Shown: piece by piece, positions 8,190-17,322 of the stretch | Numbering within the stretch: the stretch's first letter is position 1 | How the letters are laid out: each line of letters begins with the position of its first letter | Source of the DNA: Streptomyces sp. MUM 2J | GTDB lineage: Bacteria > Actinomycetota > Actinomycetes > Streptomycetales > Streptomycetaceae | Reading direction: 5' to 3' | Length of the DNA: 64,000 bases | Assembly: GCF_022414535.1 (NCBI RefSeq) | Contig: NZ_JADWYM010000005.1 | Coordinates: 244,004-308,003, forward strand | Translations under genes and position numbers: made by a program | The notes under the pieces: model-generated | Told to the model about the DNA's origin: nothing | Seen by the model: only the letters and a program-made list of their open reading frames with translations | The model's database searches: none

Positions 8190-9953
8190 CTACTTCGGCT
8201 GCGGCTTGCGCACCGACAGGTGCAGCTCCTTCAGCCGGGCCTCCTCCAGCTCCGTCGGCGCGCCCATCATCAGGTCCTGGGCGTTGCCGTTGAGCGGGAA
8301 GGAGATGGTCTCTCGGATGTTGGGCTCGTCGGCCAGCAGCATGACGATGCGGTCGACGCCGGGGGCGATGCCGCCGTGCGGCGGGGCGCCGAAGCGGAAG
8401 GCGCGGAGCATGCCGGCGAACTTCTCCTCGACCGTCTCGCGGTCGTAGCCCGCGATCTCGAACGCCTTGAGCATGATCTCCGGCTCGTGGTTCCGGATGG
8501 CGCCGGAGGACAGCTCGACGCCGTTGCAGACGATGTCGTACTGCCAGCCCAGGATGTCCAGCGGGTCCTGGGTCTCCAGGGCCTCCAGACCGCCCTGGGG
8601 CATCGAGAACGGGTTGTGCGAGAAGTCGACCGCGCCGGTGTCCTCGTCCTTCTCGTACATCGGGAAGTCGACGATCCAGCAGAAGCGGAAGACGTCGTCC
8701 TCGAAGTGCCCGGCGCGCTTGGCGGCCTCGACCCGCACCGCGCCCATGATCTTCGAGACCTCGTCGAAGTCGCCCGCGCCGAAGAACACGGCGTGACCGG
8801 GCTCCAGGCCGAGGCGCTCGGTGAGGACCTTGACGTTCTCCTCGGTGAGGAACTTCGCGATCGGGCCGGTCAGGCCGCCCTCCTGGGCCACCCGCACCCA
8901 GGCCAGGCCCTTCGCGCCCAGCGAGATGGCGTACTCGCCGAGCTGGTCGAAGAACTTGCGCGGCTGGTCCTGGACCGCCGGGACCGGCAGCGCCCGCACG
9001 TGCTTGCCGGCGAAGGCCTTGAACTCCGAGCCCTCGAAGACGTCGGTGATGTCGACGAGCTCCAGCTGGGCCCGCAGATCGGGCTTGTCGGATCCGTACT
9101 TCAGCATCGCCTCGCGGAACGGGATCCGCGGGAAGGGCGACGTCACGTGGCGGCCGTTGCCGAACTCCTCGAACAGCTCGGTCATGAGCTGCTCGATGGG
9201 CCGGAAGACGTCCTCCTGCTCGACGAAGCTCATCTCGACGTCGAGCTGGTAGAACTCGCCCGGCGAGCGGTCGGCGCGGGCGTCCTCGTCGCGGAAGCAG
9301 GGCGCGATCTGGAAGTAGCGGTCGAAGCCGGAGATCATCAGCAGCTGCTTGAACTGCTGCGGGGCCTGCGGCAGGGCGTAGAACTTGCCCGGGTTCAGGC
9401 GGGAGGGGACGACGAAGTCGCGCGCGCCCTCGGGGGAGGTCGCCGACAGGATCGGCGTCGCCATCTCGTTGAAGCCCAGCGCCGTCATCTTGTGGCGGAT
9501 CGCCGAGATGATCGCCGACCGGAGCATGATGTTGCGGTGCATGCGCTCGCGGCGCAGGTCCAGGAAGCGGTACTCCAGGCGCCGCTCCTCGTTGACCCCG
9601 TCCTCGGCGTTGATGGTGAAGGGCAGCGGAGCCGCCGCACCCAGCACCTCCACGACGCCGACCTCGACCTCGACCTCGCCGGTGGGCAGGTCCGGGTTCA
9701 CGTTCTCGGTGCCGCGAGAGACGACCTGGCCGTCGACGCGGACCACGGTCTCCTTGGACAGCTTGTCCAGGGCCTCGTACGCCTCCGTACCGGGGCGGGC
9801 GACCAGCTGGGTGATGCCGTAGTGGTCGCGCAGATCGATGAAGAGGATGCCGCCCAGGTCGCGCCGATTGTGCAGCCAGCCACTCAGCCGGACGTCGGTG
9901 CCGACGTCAGAGGCGCGGAGCTGTCCGCAGGTGTGGGACCTGTACCGATGCAT
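8190..9953 (-). CDS. aspS: Aspartyl-tRNA synthetase
   Basis: Class IIb aminoacyl-tRNA synthetase, 587 residues, the usual length for the bacterial-type enzyme with a GAD insertion. Seen in order: the N-terminal OB-fold anticodon-binding domain ([20 protein letters not shown]), motif 1 helix ([19 protein letters not shown]), motif 2 ([24 protein letters not shown]), the GAD insertion (about residues 300-415) and motif 3 ([21 protein letters not shown]). ATG 9953 starts the conserved [12 protein letters not shown]. The gene is monocistronic, divergent from a phosphatase gene and followed by a strong terminator. Streptomycetes may use such enzymes in a non-discriminating manner with GatCAB; the sequence alone does not settle that here. 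Confidence 0.98.
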   Translation of the reverse strand: MHRYRSHTCGQLRASDVGTDVRLSGWLHNRRDLGGILFIDLRDHYGITQLVARPGTEAYEALDKLSKETVVRVDGQVVSRGTENVNPDLPTGEVEVEVGVVEVLGAAAPLPFTINAEDGVNEERRLEYRFLDLRRERMHRNIMLRSAIISAIRHKMTALGFNEMATPILSATSPEGARDFVVPSRLNPGKFYALPQAPQQFKQLLMISGFDRYFQIAPCFRDEDARADRSPGEFYQLDVEMSFVEQEDVFRPIEQLMTELFEEFGNGRHVTSPFPRIPFREAMLKYGSDKPDLRAQLELVDITDVFEGSEFKAFAGKHVRALPVPAVQDQPRKFFDQLGEYAISLGAKGLAWVRVAQEGGLTGPIAKFLTEENVKVLTERLGLEPGHAVFFGAGDFDEVSKIMGAVRVEAAKRAGHFEDDVFRFCWIVDFPMYEKDEDTGAVDFSHNPFSMPQGGLEALETQDPLDILGWQYDIVCNGVELSSGAIRNHEPEIMLKAFEIAGYDRETVEEKFAGMLRAFRFGAPPHGGIAPGVDRIVMLLADEPNIRETISFPLNGNAQDLMMGAPTELEEARLKELHLSVRKPQPK

Positions 9954-10116
9954 CGTCGTTTCATCCAGTCTTCGCGGATCGGGAATCTCCGGGGCCCGGT
10001 GCCCGGACTTTTCAAGGGTACCGGGCACGTCGTCGTCGCCTCCCCACCCTTTTCCCGGCATGGCATGCCCAGATCAGCGGTGGCATCGTCCGATCGTCTC
10101 TTCATAAAGTGGGGCA

Positions 10117-12243
10117 ATGCGCACCGGTGAACCCCTGCCCTCCGTGGGGGAGGTCCTCTCCGCCCTCGCGACCGGTCTGTGGAACTGGGACACCGCCACC
10201 GGGCAGGTCGCCGTCGACGCCGAGGCGGCACGCCTGCTCGGGCTGCCGGCCGAGCAGGCCACGCTCACCGAGGCGCAGGTGCGCTCCAGGCTCCACCCGG
10301 TCGACTGGAACGAGATCACCGGTGTCGTCCAGCTCGCCGTAGCCGAGGGCACTCTGGCCGAGGTCCGGATCCGGATCATGGACGAGCGCGGGCACGTCGT
10401 CCGGGTCGTCCGCAGCCGCTCGAGACCGTCCTTCGATCCGGTCAGGCGGGCCTTCGAGCTGACGGGCACCCTCCAGGAGGTGGCCGAACCCGCCCCGGGC
10501 ACCCCGGCGGGACGCAGCGCCGTCACCGGTGACTGGCGGCGCTCCCGGGAGGCCTTCCTGCTGGACGCCGGCCGCGCGCTGGCGGAGGCACGCTCCACGG
10601 CCGAGGTGCTGCGGGTCGCGGCCGGGCTGTCGATGCCCGGCTTCTCACCGGACGGGCTCGCCGTCTTCGGCGTGGAGGGCGACCGGCTGACGATCATCGG
10701 CCACCACGGGCAGCAGCCCGGCGACGAGGGGCCCTTCGCCCAGATGGCGCTGGAGACCGACTACCCGGCCGCCGAGGTGGTGCGCACCGGGCGGGCGGTG
10801 TACCTGTCGTCCCCGGCGCAGTACCGGGAGCGCTATCCGCTGACCTGGCCGCTGGCCCAGCGGTTCCACCGGCAGTCCTGGGCGTTCCTGCCGCTGACCG
10901 TGGCGGGCGGCACCATGGGCGCCTGGATGGCCGCCTTCACCAATCCGGTCGCCTTCACCCCGGACGAGCGGTCCGTCCTCACCACCGTCGCGCGCATGCT
11001 GGCGCAGGCCCTGTCGAGAGCCGGGGCCGCCGAGACCGAGCGGGAGCTGACCGAGGGACTCCAGCGCTCGATGCTGCCCTCCCTGGGCGAGGGCATCCCC
11101 GGCATGAGCATCGCCGCCCGCTACGTCCCCACCGGAGGCGGGCTCCAGGTCGGCGGCGACTGGTACGACATGATCCCCCTGCCCAGTGGCCGGTTCGCCC
11201 TCGTCATCGGCGACGTCCAGGGGCACGACGTGCGCGCGGCCGGCCTGATGGGCCAGCTGCGCATAGCCCTGCGCGCCTACGCCGCCGAGGGCCACCGGCC
11301 CGACGCGGTGCTCTCGCGCGCCTCCCGCTTCTTCTACGGCCTCACGCAGACCGACGACGACCTGGCCGGCCTGCGCTTCGCCACCTGCCTGTACATCGAG
11401 GTCGACCCCGTCACCGGCATCGTCGAGACCGCGCGCGCCGGGCACCTGAACCCGGCGATCCGGATGCCGGACGGCACGGTGATGCTGCGGACCACCGCCG
11501 GCGGGCTGCCGCTCGGCATCGACCCGGACAGCGACTACCCCACCACCCTGCTCACCCTGGATCCCGGCGAGACGCTGCTGATGTGCACCGACGGCCTCGT
11601 CGAGACCGGCGGCCACGACCTGGACTCCGGCTGGCAGCGCCTGCGGACGGTCCTGGAGAAGCACGACGGGGACGCCGGGGACGCCGGGGATCTGGAGGAA
11701 CTCGCCGACGCCCTCGTCCAGGCCGTGCACGGGCCCTCCTCGCACCACACCACCGGCCCGCTCGCCGACCGCCGCGAGGACGACATCGCCCTGCTCCTGC
11801 TGTGCCGGCAGGGCGACGGCCGGGGCCCGAGCGGAACGACCGTACGGCCGCCGGTGCGCCGCATGATGCTGACGGTCGCGCAGGCCGATCCCGAGCGCGT
11901 CGCCACCGGCCGGCAGCATCTGCGCCAGCTGCTGCACGACTGGACCTCGCCCGACCAGGTGGACTCGGCGGTGCTGCTGGTCTCCGAGCTGCTGACCAAC
12001 GTCCTGGTGCACACGGACGCCGACGCGCTGCTCGTGGCCGAGGTCACCGGCGAGACGGGTGCCCGCCGGCTCCGGGTCGAGGTCACCGACGCCGGGGACG
12101 ACCTGCCGCACGTGCGCCGGCCGGGCGAGCTGGCGTCCTCGGGACGCGGTCTGCTGCTGATCGATCTGCTCGCGGACGCGTGGGGGGTGGCCCCGCGGGG
12201 CCAGGGCAAGAGCATCTGGATCGACCTGGCGGAGGAGGCCTGA
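10117..12243 (+). CDS. SpoIIE-type PP2C phosphatase with PAS, GAF and HATPase domains
   Basis: A 708-residue cytoplasmic signalling protein. Domain order: PAS (about 15-125), GAF (about 145-300, ending in RMLAQALSRAGAAETERELTEGLQRSML), SpoIIE/RsbU PP2C phosphatase (about 325-530, with metal-binding motifs VGGDWYDMIPL, IGDVQGHD and ARAGHLNPAIR), and a C-terminal RsbW-like ATPase (about 575-705, with VSELLTNVLVHT, VTDAGDD and SSGRGLLLIDLLADAWGV). Such fusions combine anti-sigma kinase and phosphatase activities on STAS-domain antagonists in partner-switching control. Sensory input would come from PAS/GAF; the ligand is unknown. No anti-anti-sigma gene is adjacent. Confidence 0.95.
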   Translation: MRTGEPLPSVGEVLSALATGLWNWDTATGQVAVDAEAARLLGLPAEQATLTEAQVRSRLHPVDWNEITGVVQLAVAEGTLAEVRIRIMDERGHVVRVVRSRSRPSFDPVRRAFELTGTLQEVAEPAPGTPAGRSAVTGDWRRSREAFLLDAGRALAEARSTAEVLRVAAGLSMPGFSPDGLAVFGVEGDRLTIIGHHGQQPGDEGPFAQMALETDYPAAEVVRTGRAVYLSSPAQYRERYPLTWPLAQRFHRQSWAFLPLTVAGGTMGAWMAAFTNPVAFTPDERSVLTTVARMLAQALSRAGAAETERELTEGLQRSMLPSLGEGIPGMSIAARYVPTGGGLQVGGDWYDMIPLPSGRFALVIGDVQGHDVRAAGLMGQLRIALRAYAAEGHRPDAVLSRASRFFYGLTQTDDDLAGLRFATCLYIEVDPVTGIVETARAGHLNPAIRMPDGTVMLRTTAGGLPLGIDPDSDYPTTLLTLDPGETLLMCTDGLVETGGHDLDSGWQRLRTVLEKHDGDAGDAGDLEELADALVQAVHGPSSHHTTGPLADRREDDIALLLLCRQGDGRGPSGTTVRPPVRRMMLTVAQADPERVATGRQHLRQLLHDWTSPDQVDSAVLLVSELLTNVLVHTDADALLVAEVTGETGARRLRVEVTDAGDDLPHVRRPGELASSGRGLLLIDLLADAWGVAPRGQGKSIWIDLAEEA

Positions 12244-12374
12244 CCCGGCACGCGTGGGCGGACCGGCCCCAGGGCACGGCAGGGGACGCGGACCGCACCG
12301 CGGCGGCGGGCCGCGGCACGCGGGCGGGGACCGCTCTGCACCGAGGGTGCGGGGACGCGGCGCGGCGCCGGGGA

Positions 12375-13430
12375 CTACGGCGCGGTGGCGCGGGCCCGCA
12401 GTTCCTCCACGACCCCGAAGGCGGCGGCCGTCACCGGCACGGCCAGCAGCATGCCCAGGATCCCCGCGACGGACGCGCCCGCGGTGATCGCCAGCATCAC
12501 CACCGCCGGGTGCATCTGCACCGTCCGGCTCTGGATCGCCGGCTGGAGCACATGCCCCTCCAGCACCTGCACGGCGAGGACGACGCCGAGCGCCCAGAGC
12601 CCGATGACGAACCCGCGCTCGGCGAGCGCGACGAGGACGGCCAGGGTCCCGGAGATGAACGCGCCGAGGTAGGGGATGTAGGCCCCGACGAAGACCAGCG
12701 CCCCGAGTCCCACCGCCCCGGGCACGTCCAGCGCGAGCAGCCCGATCGTGATGAAGGTGGCGTCGATGAGCGCGATCAGGGTGGTACCCCGCATGAACCC
12801 CTCGACGGCGCGGTAGGCCCGCCGGGCGACGGCCTCCAGGAGGTCGGCGCTGCCGCCGGGCGCGAGGGAGCGCAGCGTGTCGACGGCCTTGTCGCCGTCG
12901 CGCAGGAAGAAGAAGACGAGCAGCAGTGCCAGGACCGCCATGGCGATGCTCTGGGCGACGACGCTCACCCCGCTGAGGAAGCCCGAGGCGGCCGTCCCGC
13001 CGAACCGGCTCAGCAGGTCGCGGGCGTTCGTGGCGAGGTCGTCGAGCGAGGTGCCGGCCGCGCCGAAGTGGTCGGCGACGCTCCGTGCCGCGTCCTTCAG
13101 CGAGGAGACGATCTGGTCGCCGCTGTCGACCAGCGCGGCGACGACGATGTACACGGCGCCACCGACCACGGCGACGACGGCCACGCACGTCACGGCGGCG
13201 GCGACGGACCGGTTGACCCGGGCCCGCACCATGCGCCGGTGGAGCGGCCCGAGCAGCGCCGTGCCGAGCAGGGCGAGCAGCACGGGCGTGACGGCCGTGC
13301 GGAACTCCGCGCACAGCAGGATCCCGACCCAGCCGACTCCCGCGACGAGCAGGATGACGGCGCACCAGGCGGCGAGCCGCCGGACGGCGGCGGGCAGCGG
13401 CGAGAGGGAGGGCTCCTGCACCCTCACCAC
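12375..13430 (-). CDS. AI-2E family transporter (PerM/YdiK-like)
   Basis: A 351-residue polytopic membrane protein of the AI-2E exporter superfamily. Seen: two N-terminal helices (WCAVILLVAGVGWVGILLCA, TPVLLALLGTALLGPL), a third near residue 75-100, the extracytoplasmic helical region (residues about 105-155), then VLALLLVFFFLRDGD, the conserved GALVFVGAYIPYLGAFISG and the C-terminal GILGMLLAVPVTAAAFGVVEEL. Substrate cannot be inferred; family members export diverse compounds including quorum signals. Start is GTG 13430 (a second GTG follows directly). It is convergent with the phosphatase and not in an obvious operon. Confidence 0.92.
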   Translation of the reverse strand: MVRVQEPSLSPLPAAVRRLAAWCAVILLVAGVGWVGILLCAEFRTAVTPVLLALLGTALLGPLHRRMVRARVNRSVAAAVTCVAVVAVVGGAVYIVVAALVDSGDQIVSSLKDAARSVADHFGAAGTSLDDLATNARDLLSRFGGTAASGFLSGVSVVAQSIAMAVLALLLVFFFLRDGDKAVDTLRSLAPGGSADLLEAVARRAYRAVEGFMRGTTLIALIDATFITIGLLALDVPGAVGLGALVFVGAYIPYLGAFISGTLAVLVALAERGFVIGLWALGVVLAVQVLEGHVLQPAIQSRTVQMHPAVVMLAITAGASVAGILGMLLAVPVTAAAFGVVEELRARATAP

Positions 13431-13521
13431 CCGACCACACCCCCCGCACCCTGTCCCGCCGGGGACACCCGGGGGAGTGAGCCGCCGCCCCGGGCGCGCC
13501 CCGGTGCCGTTCCGGCGGGTC

Positions 13522-14493
13522 CTACAGCCCGCCCTCCTCCATCCCGTGCACGGCCGGGACCGTTCCCAGGCGGCCCTTCTGGAAGTCCTCGAAGGCCTGC
13601 ATCAGCTCGTCCCTGGTGTTCATCACGAACGGCCCGTAGTGGGCCATCGGCTCACGGATGGGCTGTCCGCCGAGGAGGACGACCTCCAGGTCCGGCGTGT
13701 GGGAGTCCTGCTTGTCGTCGGCGCGGACGGTCAGCGTGCCGCCGTCGCCGAAGACCGCGGTCTGGCCCAGGTGGACCGGGCGCCGCTCGGCGCCCACCGA
13801 TCCGCGCCCGGCCAGCACGTAGGCGAGGCCGTTGAAGTCCTCGCGCCACGGCAGGGTGATCTCCGCGCCCGGCGCCAGCGTCGCGTGGACCATGGTGATC
13901 GGCGTGTGGGTGATGCCGGGACCGGCGTGGCCGTCCAGCTCACCGGCGATGACGCGCAGCAGCGCGCCGCCGTCCGGGGAGGTCAGCAGCTGGACGCTGC
14001 CGCCGCGGATGTCCTGGTAGCGCGGGGGCATCATCTTGTCCTCGGCAGGGAGGTTCACCCACAGCTGGAGGCCGTGGAAGAGCCCTCCGGACATGACGAG
14101 GTGCTCCGGCGGGGCCTCGATGTGCAGCAGGCCGGAGCCGGCCGTCATCCACTGGGTGTCGCCGTTGGTGATGGTGCCGCCCCCGCCGTTGCTGTCCTGG
14201 TGGTCGAAGATCCCGTCGATGATGTAGGTGACGGTCTCGAAGCCGCGGTGCGGGTGCCAGGGGGTGCCCTTCGGCTCCCCGGGCTGGTAATCCACCTCAC
14301 CCATCTGGTCCATCATGATGAACGGGTCGAGGTGGCGGTAGTTGATTCCCGCGAACGCCCGGCGTACCGGGAAGCCCTCACCCTCGAACCCGCTCGGCGC
14401 GGTCGTGACCGCGAGCACGGGGCGGGCCGTGGCGCCGGCGGGAGCGGTCACGCGGGGCAGCGTCAACGGGTTCTCGACGGTCACTGCAGGCAT
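13522..14493 (-). CDS. Pirin family protein
   Basis: A 323-residue bicupin pirin. The N-terminal cupin holds the metal-binding motif HPHRGFETVTYIIDG and later histidine/glutamate residues (TAGSGLLHIEAPPEH); the C-terminal Pirin_C cupin ends with the HYGPFVMNTRDEL signature. Pirins act as iron-dependent quercetinase-like dioxygenases or redox-sensitive regulators. ATG 14493 follows a strong GAGGAGG site 7 bp upstream. A palindrome at 14513-14535 lies just upstream and may be an operator. Confidence 0.95.
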   Translation of the reverse strand: MPAVTVENPLTLPRVTAPAGATARPVLAVTTAPSGFEGEGFPVRRAFAGINYRHLDPFIMMDQMGEVDYQPGEPKGTPWHPHRGFETVTYIIDGIFDHQDSNGGGGTITNGDTQWMTAGSGLLHIEAPPEHLVMSGGLFHGLQLWVNLPAEDKMMPPRYQDIRGGSVQLLTSPDGGALLRVIAGELDGHAGPGITHTPITMVHATLAPGAEITLPWREDFNGLAYVLAGRGSVGAERRPVHLGQTAVFGDGGTLTVRADDKQDSHTPDLEVVLLGGQPIREPMAHYGPFVMNTRDELMQAFEDFQKGRLGTVPAVHGMEEGGL

Positions 14494-14512
14494 GTGGGTA
14501 CCTCCTCGGTCT

Positions 14513-14535
14513 AACGCCAACTTTAGTTGAGCGTT
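14513..14535 (-). promoter_or_regulatory. Palindromic operator candidate upstream of pirin gene
   Basis: AACGCCAACTTTAGTTGAGCGTT is a near-perfect dyad (AACGC-CAAC / GTTG-A-GCGTT, core AACTTTAGTT). It is 20 bp upstream of the pirin start and strikingly AT-rich for this genome. The regulator is unknown. Confidence 0.5.
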
Positions 14536-14563
14536 GAACTTCTTGCCACCCATGAACGAAGAA

Positions 14564-14589
14564 AGCCCGGAGGGCATTCCCTCCGGGCT
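14564..14589 (-). terminator. Terminator of the SseB-like gene
   Basis: Perfect 11-bp arms (AGCCCGGAGGG at 14564-14574, CCCTCCGGGCT at 14579-14589), 4-nt loop, followed on the minus strand by TTTCTTC. This is one of the few hairpins here with a T-tract. Confidence 0.8.
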
Positions 14590-14631
14590 CGCGCCACGGC
14601 AAAGCCGTGGGACAAAGGCCTCAGCAGCACG

Positions 14632-14756
14632 TCCGGCACATCGGGGCGACGGCGCCTGCCGCACGGGCGGCGCATCGCCAAGACGACCCGGCCGGCCATC
14701 CGGCACATCGGGACGACGGCGTCAGCCGTACATCCGGCGCATCGCGAAGTCGACCA
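14632..14756. repeat. Imperfect tandem duplication covering the 3' end of the SseB-like gene
   Basis: Bases 14632-14689 and 14699-14756 align with a 67-bp offset (shared TCCGGCACATCGG, CGACGGCG and CGGCGCATCGC-AAG-CGACC). Copy two includes the SseB stop codon and its last ~11 codons; copy one is a diverged duplicate in the 3' flank. Confidence 0.75.
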
Positions 14757-15195
14757 TCTGCTCGACCGCCTTCGCATCGAAGACCATGCGGTGCTCACCC
14801 TCCATGTCGACGACGAAGCCGTAGCCGGTCGGCAGCAGGTCGATCACCTCCGCGCCGGTGATCACGAAGTACTTGGACTCCTTGCCCGCGTACCGGCGCA
14901 GCTCCTTCAGCGAGGTGAACATGGGGATCACCGGCTGCTGGGTGCTGTGCAGGGCGAGGAAACCCGGGGTGTCGCCGCGCGGGCAGTACACCTTGGACGT
15001 GGCGAAGACCTGCTGGAAGTCCTCGGCGGAGATCTGGCCGGTGGTGAAGGCACGCACCGCGTCCGCGAGGGAGGGCGGGGACGGCTCCGGGTACAGCGGC
15101 TGCTGCTGCCCGTATCCGCCGGACATCGGCTGCTGGGGCGCGGCGTACTGCTGCTGCGCGGTGCCCCCGTCCATGGTCTGGCCGTATCCGTACAT
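14722..15195 (-). CDS. SseB family protein
   Basis: A 157-residue cytoplasmic protein. The first 40 residues are Gln/Gly/Pro-rich and look disordered; the remainder is an SseB N-terminal domain (about residues 42-150, with VYCPRGDTPGFLALHSTQQPVIPMF split over two strands and PTGYGFVVDME). SseB-domain proteins in actinobacteria have no agreed biochemical role. ATG 15195 is the only sensible start. It is divergent from an acyl-CoA dehydrogenase gene and ends in a duplicated 3' region followed by a terminator. Confidence 0.88.
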   Translation of the reverse strand: MYGYGQTMDGGTAQQQYAAPQQPMSGGYGQQQPLYPEPSPPSLADAVRAFTTGQISAEDFQQVFATSKVYCPRGDTPGFLALHSTQQPVIPMFTSLKELRRYAGKESKYFVITGAEVIDLLPTGYGFVVDMEGEHRMVFDAKAVEQMVDFAMRRMYG

Positions 15196-15234
15196 GCACC
15201 AAAGAGTAACGAGTCACAGATGTGCGGATCGGGG

Positions 15235-15261
15235 TTGCTTCTTATTACTGACGGGTAGCAT
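15235..15261 (+). promoter_or_regulatory. Possible promoter/operator of acyl-CoA dehydrogenase gene
   Basis: TTGCTT (15235-15240) and TAGCAT (15256-15261) are separated by 15 bp. The spacer and -10 contain TTACTGACGGGTAG, a partial dyad of the kind often seen before fatty-acid oxidation genes. Weak evidence only. Confidence 0.3.
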
Positions 15262-15346
15262 CATCGGAGCTACTTGTTGGTACGTGAACTAGTGCGAGGA
15301 TCCACAACCAGTGCCTCGCCGATCCCTCTCTAACGGAGCCGTCGCC

Positions 15347-17173
15347 ATGGGGCACTACAAGTCGAATCTCCGAGACATCGAGTTCAACCTCTTCGAAGTA
15401 CTGGGACGCGACAAGCTGTACGGCACCGGCCCGTTCGAGGAGATGGACACCGAGACCGCCAAGAGCGTCCTGGAGGAGCTGACCCGCCTCGCCGAGAACG
15501 AGCTCGCGGAGTCCTTCGCCGACGCCGACCGCAACCCGCCGGTCTTCGACCCGGAGACCAACACCGCGCCGGTCCCGGCCTCCTTCAAGAAGAGCTACAA
15601 GGCCTTCATGGACTCCGAGTACTGGCGCCTGGGCCTGTCGGAGGAGATCGGCGGGACCACCGCCCCGCCGTCCCTGATCTGGGCGTACGCGGAGCTCGTC
15701 CTCGGCTCGAACCCGGCCGTGTGGATGTACTCCTCCGGCCCGGCCTTCGCCAACATCCTCTTCGAGGAGGGCAACGAGGTCCAGAAGAAGATCGCCCGGA
15801 TCGCCGTCGAGAAGACCTGGGGCTCCACCATGGTCCTCACCGAGCCCGACGCGGGCTCCGACGTCGGCGCCGGCCGCACCAGGGCGGTCCGGCAGGAGGA
15901 CGGTTCCTGGCACATCGAGGGCGTGAAGCGCTTCATCACCTCCGGTGAGCACGACATGGAGGAGAACATCCTCCACTACGTCCTCGCCCGCCCCGAGGGT
16001 GCCGGCCCCGGCACCAAGGGCCTGTCCCTCTTCCTCGTCCCGAAGTACCTCTTCGACTTCGAGACCGGCGAGCTGGGCGAGCGCAACGGCGTCTACGCCA
16101 CCAACGTCGAGCACAAGATGGGCCTGAAGGCCTCCAACACCTGCGAGATGACGTTCGGCGACCAGCACCCCGCCAAGGGCTGGCTGATCGGGGACAGGCA
16201 CGACGGCATCCGCCAGATGTTCCGCATCATCGAGTTCGCCCGCATGATGGTCGGCACGAAGGCGATCTCCACCCTGTCGACCGGCTACCTCAACGCGCTG
16301 GAGTACGCCAAGGAGCGGGTCCAGGGTCCCGACCTGGCGAACTTCATGGACAAGAGCGCCCCCAAGGTCACCATCACCCACCACCCCGACGTGCGCCGCT
16401 CGCTGATGACGCAGAAGGCGTACGCGGAGGGCATGCGCGCGCTCGTCCTCTACACCGCCTCCGTCCAGGACGCCATCGCCGTCAAGGAGGCGAACGGCGA
16501 GGACGCCAAGACCGAGCACGCCCTCAACGACCTGCTCCTGCCGATCGTCAAGGGCTACGGCTCCGAGAAGGGCTACGAGCAGCTCGCCCAGTCGCTCCAG
16601 ACCTTCGGCGGCTCCGGCTTCCTGCAGGAGTACCCGATCGAGCAGTACATCCGCGACGCCAAGATCGACACCCTGTACGAGGGCACCACCGCCATCCAGG
16701 GCCAGGACTTCTTCTTCCGGAAGATCGTCCGCAACCAGGGCGCCGCCCTCAACTCCCTCGCCGAGGACATCAAGAAGTTCCTCGCCCTCGGCACCGGCGG
16801 CGAGGAGCTGGCCGGCGCCCGCGAGCACCTCGCCAAGGCCGCCGTCGAGCTGGAGGCCATCGTCGGCCTGATGCTGACCGACCTCGCGGCCACCGAGCAG
16901 GACGTCAAGAACATCTACAAGGTCGGTCTCAACACCACCCGCCTGCTCCTGGCCTCCGGTGACGTGATCGTCGGCTACCTGCTCCTCAAGGGCGCCGCGA
17001 TCGCCGCCGAGAAGCTGGAGACCGCCGCGGCGAAGGACAGGGCCTTCTACACCGGCAAGATCGCGGCGGCGAAGTTCTTCGCGGCCAACGTCCTGCCCGG
17101 CGTCACCCTGGCGCGCAAGATCGCCGCGGACGTCGAGCTGGACCTGATGGAGCTGGACGAGGCCGCGTTCTAG
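15347..17173 (+). CDS. Acyl-CoA dehydrogenase, long form
   Basis: A 608-residue flavoprotein that introduces the alpha-beta double bond of acyl-CoA in beta-oxidation, passing electrons to ETF. Seen: N-terminal helical domain, the middle beta domain with [15 protein letters not shown] and the substrate loop [14 protein letters not shown] (approximately), the C-terminal helical domain with [16 protein letters not shown] and the catalytic-base region [15 protein letters not shown], and the extra C-terminal domain typical of the ~600-residue subfamily. ATG 15347 follows ACGGAG. It is monocistronic, with a strong terminator 94 bp after the stop. Confidence 0.95.
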   Translation: MGHYKSNLRDIEFNLFEVLGRDKLYGTGPFEEMDTETAKSVLEELTRLAENELAESFADADRNPPVFDPETNTAPVPASFKKSYKAFMDSEYWRLGLSEEIGGTTAPPSLIWAYAELVLGSNPAVWMYSSGPAFANILFEEGNEVQKKIARIAVEKTWGSTMVLTEPDAGSDVGAGRTRAVRQEDGSWHIEGVKRFITSGEHDMEENILHYVLARPEGAGPGTKGLSLFLVPKYLFDFETGELGERNGVYATNVEHKMGLKASNTCEMTFGDQHPAKGWLIGDRHDGIRQMFRIIEFARMMVGTKAISTLSTGYLNALEYAKERVQGPDLANFMDKSAPKVTITHHPDVRRSLMTQKAYAEGMRALVLYTASVQDAIAVKEANGEDAKTEHALNDLLLPIVKGYGSEKGYEQLAQSLQTFGGSGFLQEYPIEQYIRDAKIDTLYEGTTAIQGQDFFFRKIVRNQGAALNSLAEDIKKFLALGTGGEELAGAREHLAKAAVELEAIVGLMLTDLAATEQDVKNIYKVGLNTTRLLLASGDVIVGYLLLKGAAIAAEKLETAAAKDRAFYTGKIAAAKFFAANVLPGVTLARKIAADVELDLMELDEAAF

Positions 17174-17213
17174 GACCGGACACACGGAACGAGGCCGCGT
17201 TCCCGGACGCATG

Positions 17214-17240
17214 GGACAGCAAAGGACAGCTCTGGACAGC
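17214..17240. repeat. Three GGACAGC direct repeats at exact 10-bp period
   Basis: GGACAGC occurs at 17214-17220, 17224-17230 and 17234-17240, separated by AAA and TCT, i.e. one repeat per helical turn. It lies downstream of the dehydrogenase stop and before its terminator. Confidence 0.7.
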
Positions 17241-17266
17241 TGAACCTCCTTCCACACCCTCCTCAC

Positions 17267-17301
17267 GAGGGCCCGCTCCCTTCGACCGGGAGCGGGCCCT
17301 C
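17267..17301 (+). terminator. Terminator between dehydrogenase and aminopeptidase genes
   Basis: Perfect 14-bp arms (GAGGGCCCGCTCCC at 17267-17280, GGGAGCGGGCCCTC at 17288-17301) with a 7-nt loop, ending 21 bp before the next start codon. It should separate the two same-strand genes transcriptionally unless readthrough occurs. Confidence 0.8.
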
Positions 17302-17322
17302 GTCCGTCGTTAAGGTGAACCC

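Noticed and set aside
6246..10130. A 1294-codon open frame on the plus strand
   Set aside because: It is antisense to aspS and the surface-protein gene; long antisense frames arise from extreme GC3, and its product is a low-complexity Gly/Arg/Val/Leu sequence with no domain.
10645..13449. A 934-codon minus-strand frame
   Set aside because: It is the antisense and alternative-frame shadow of the PP2C phosphatase and AI-2E transporter genes, both of which have clear domains.
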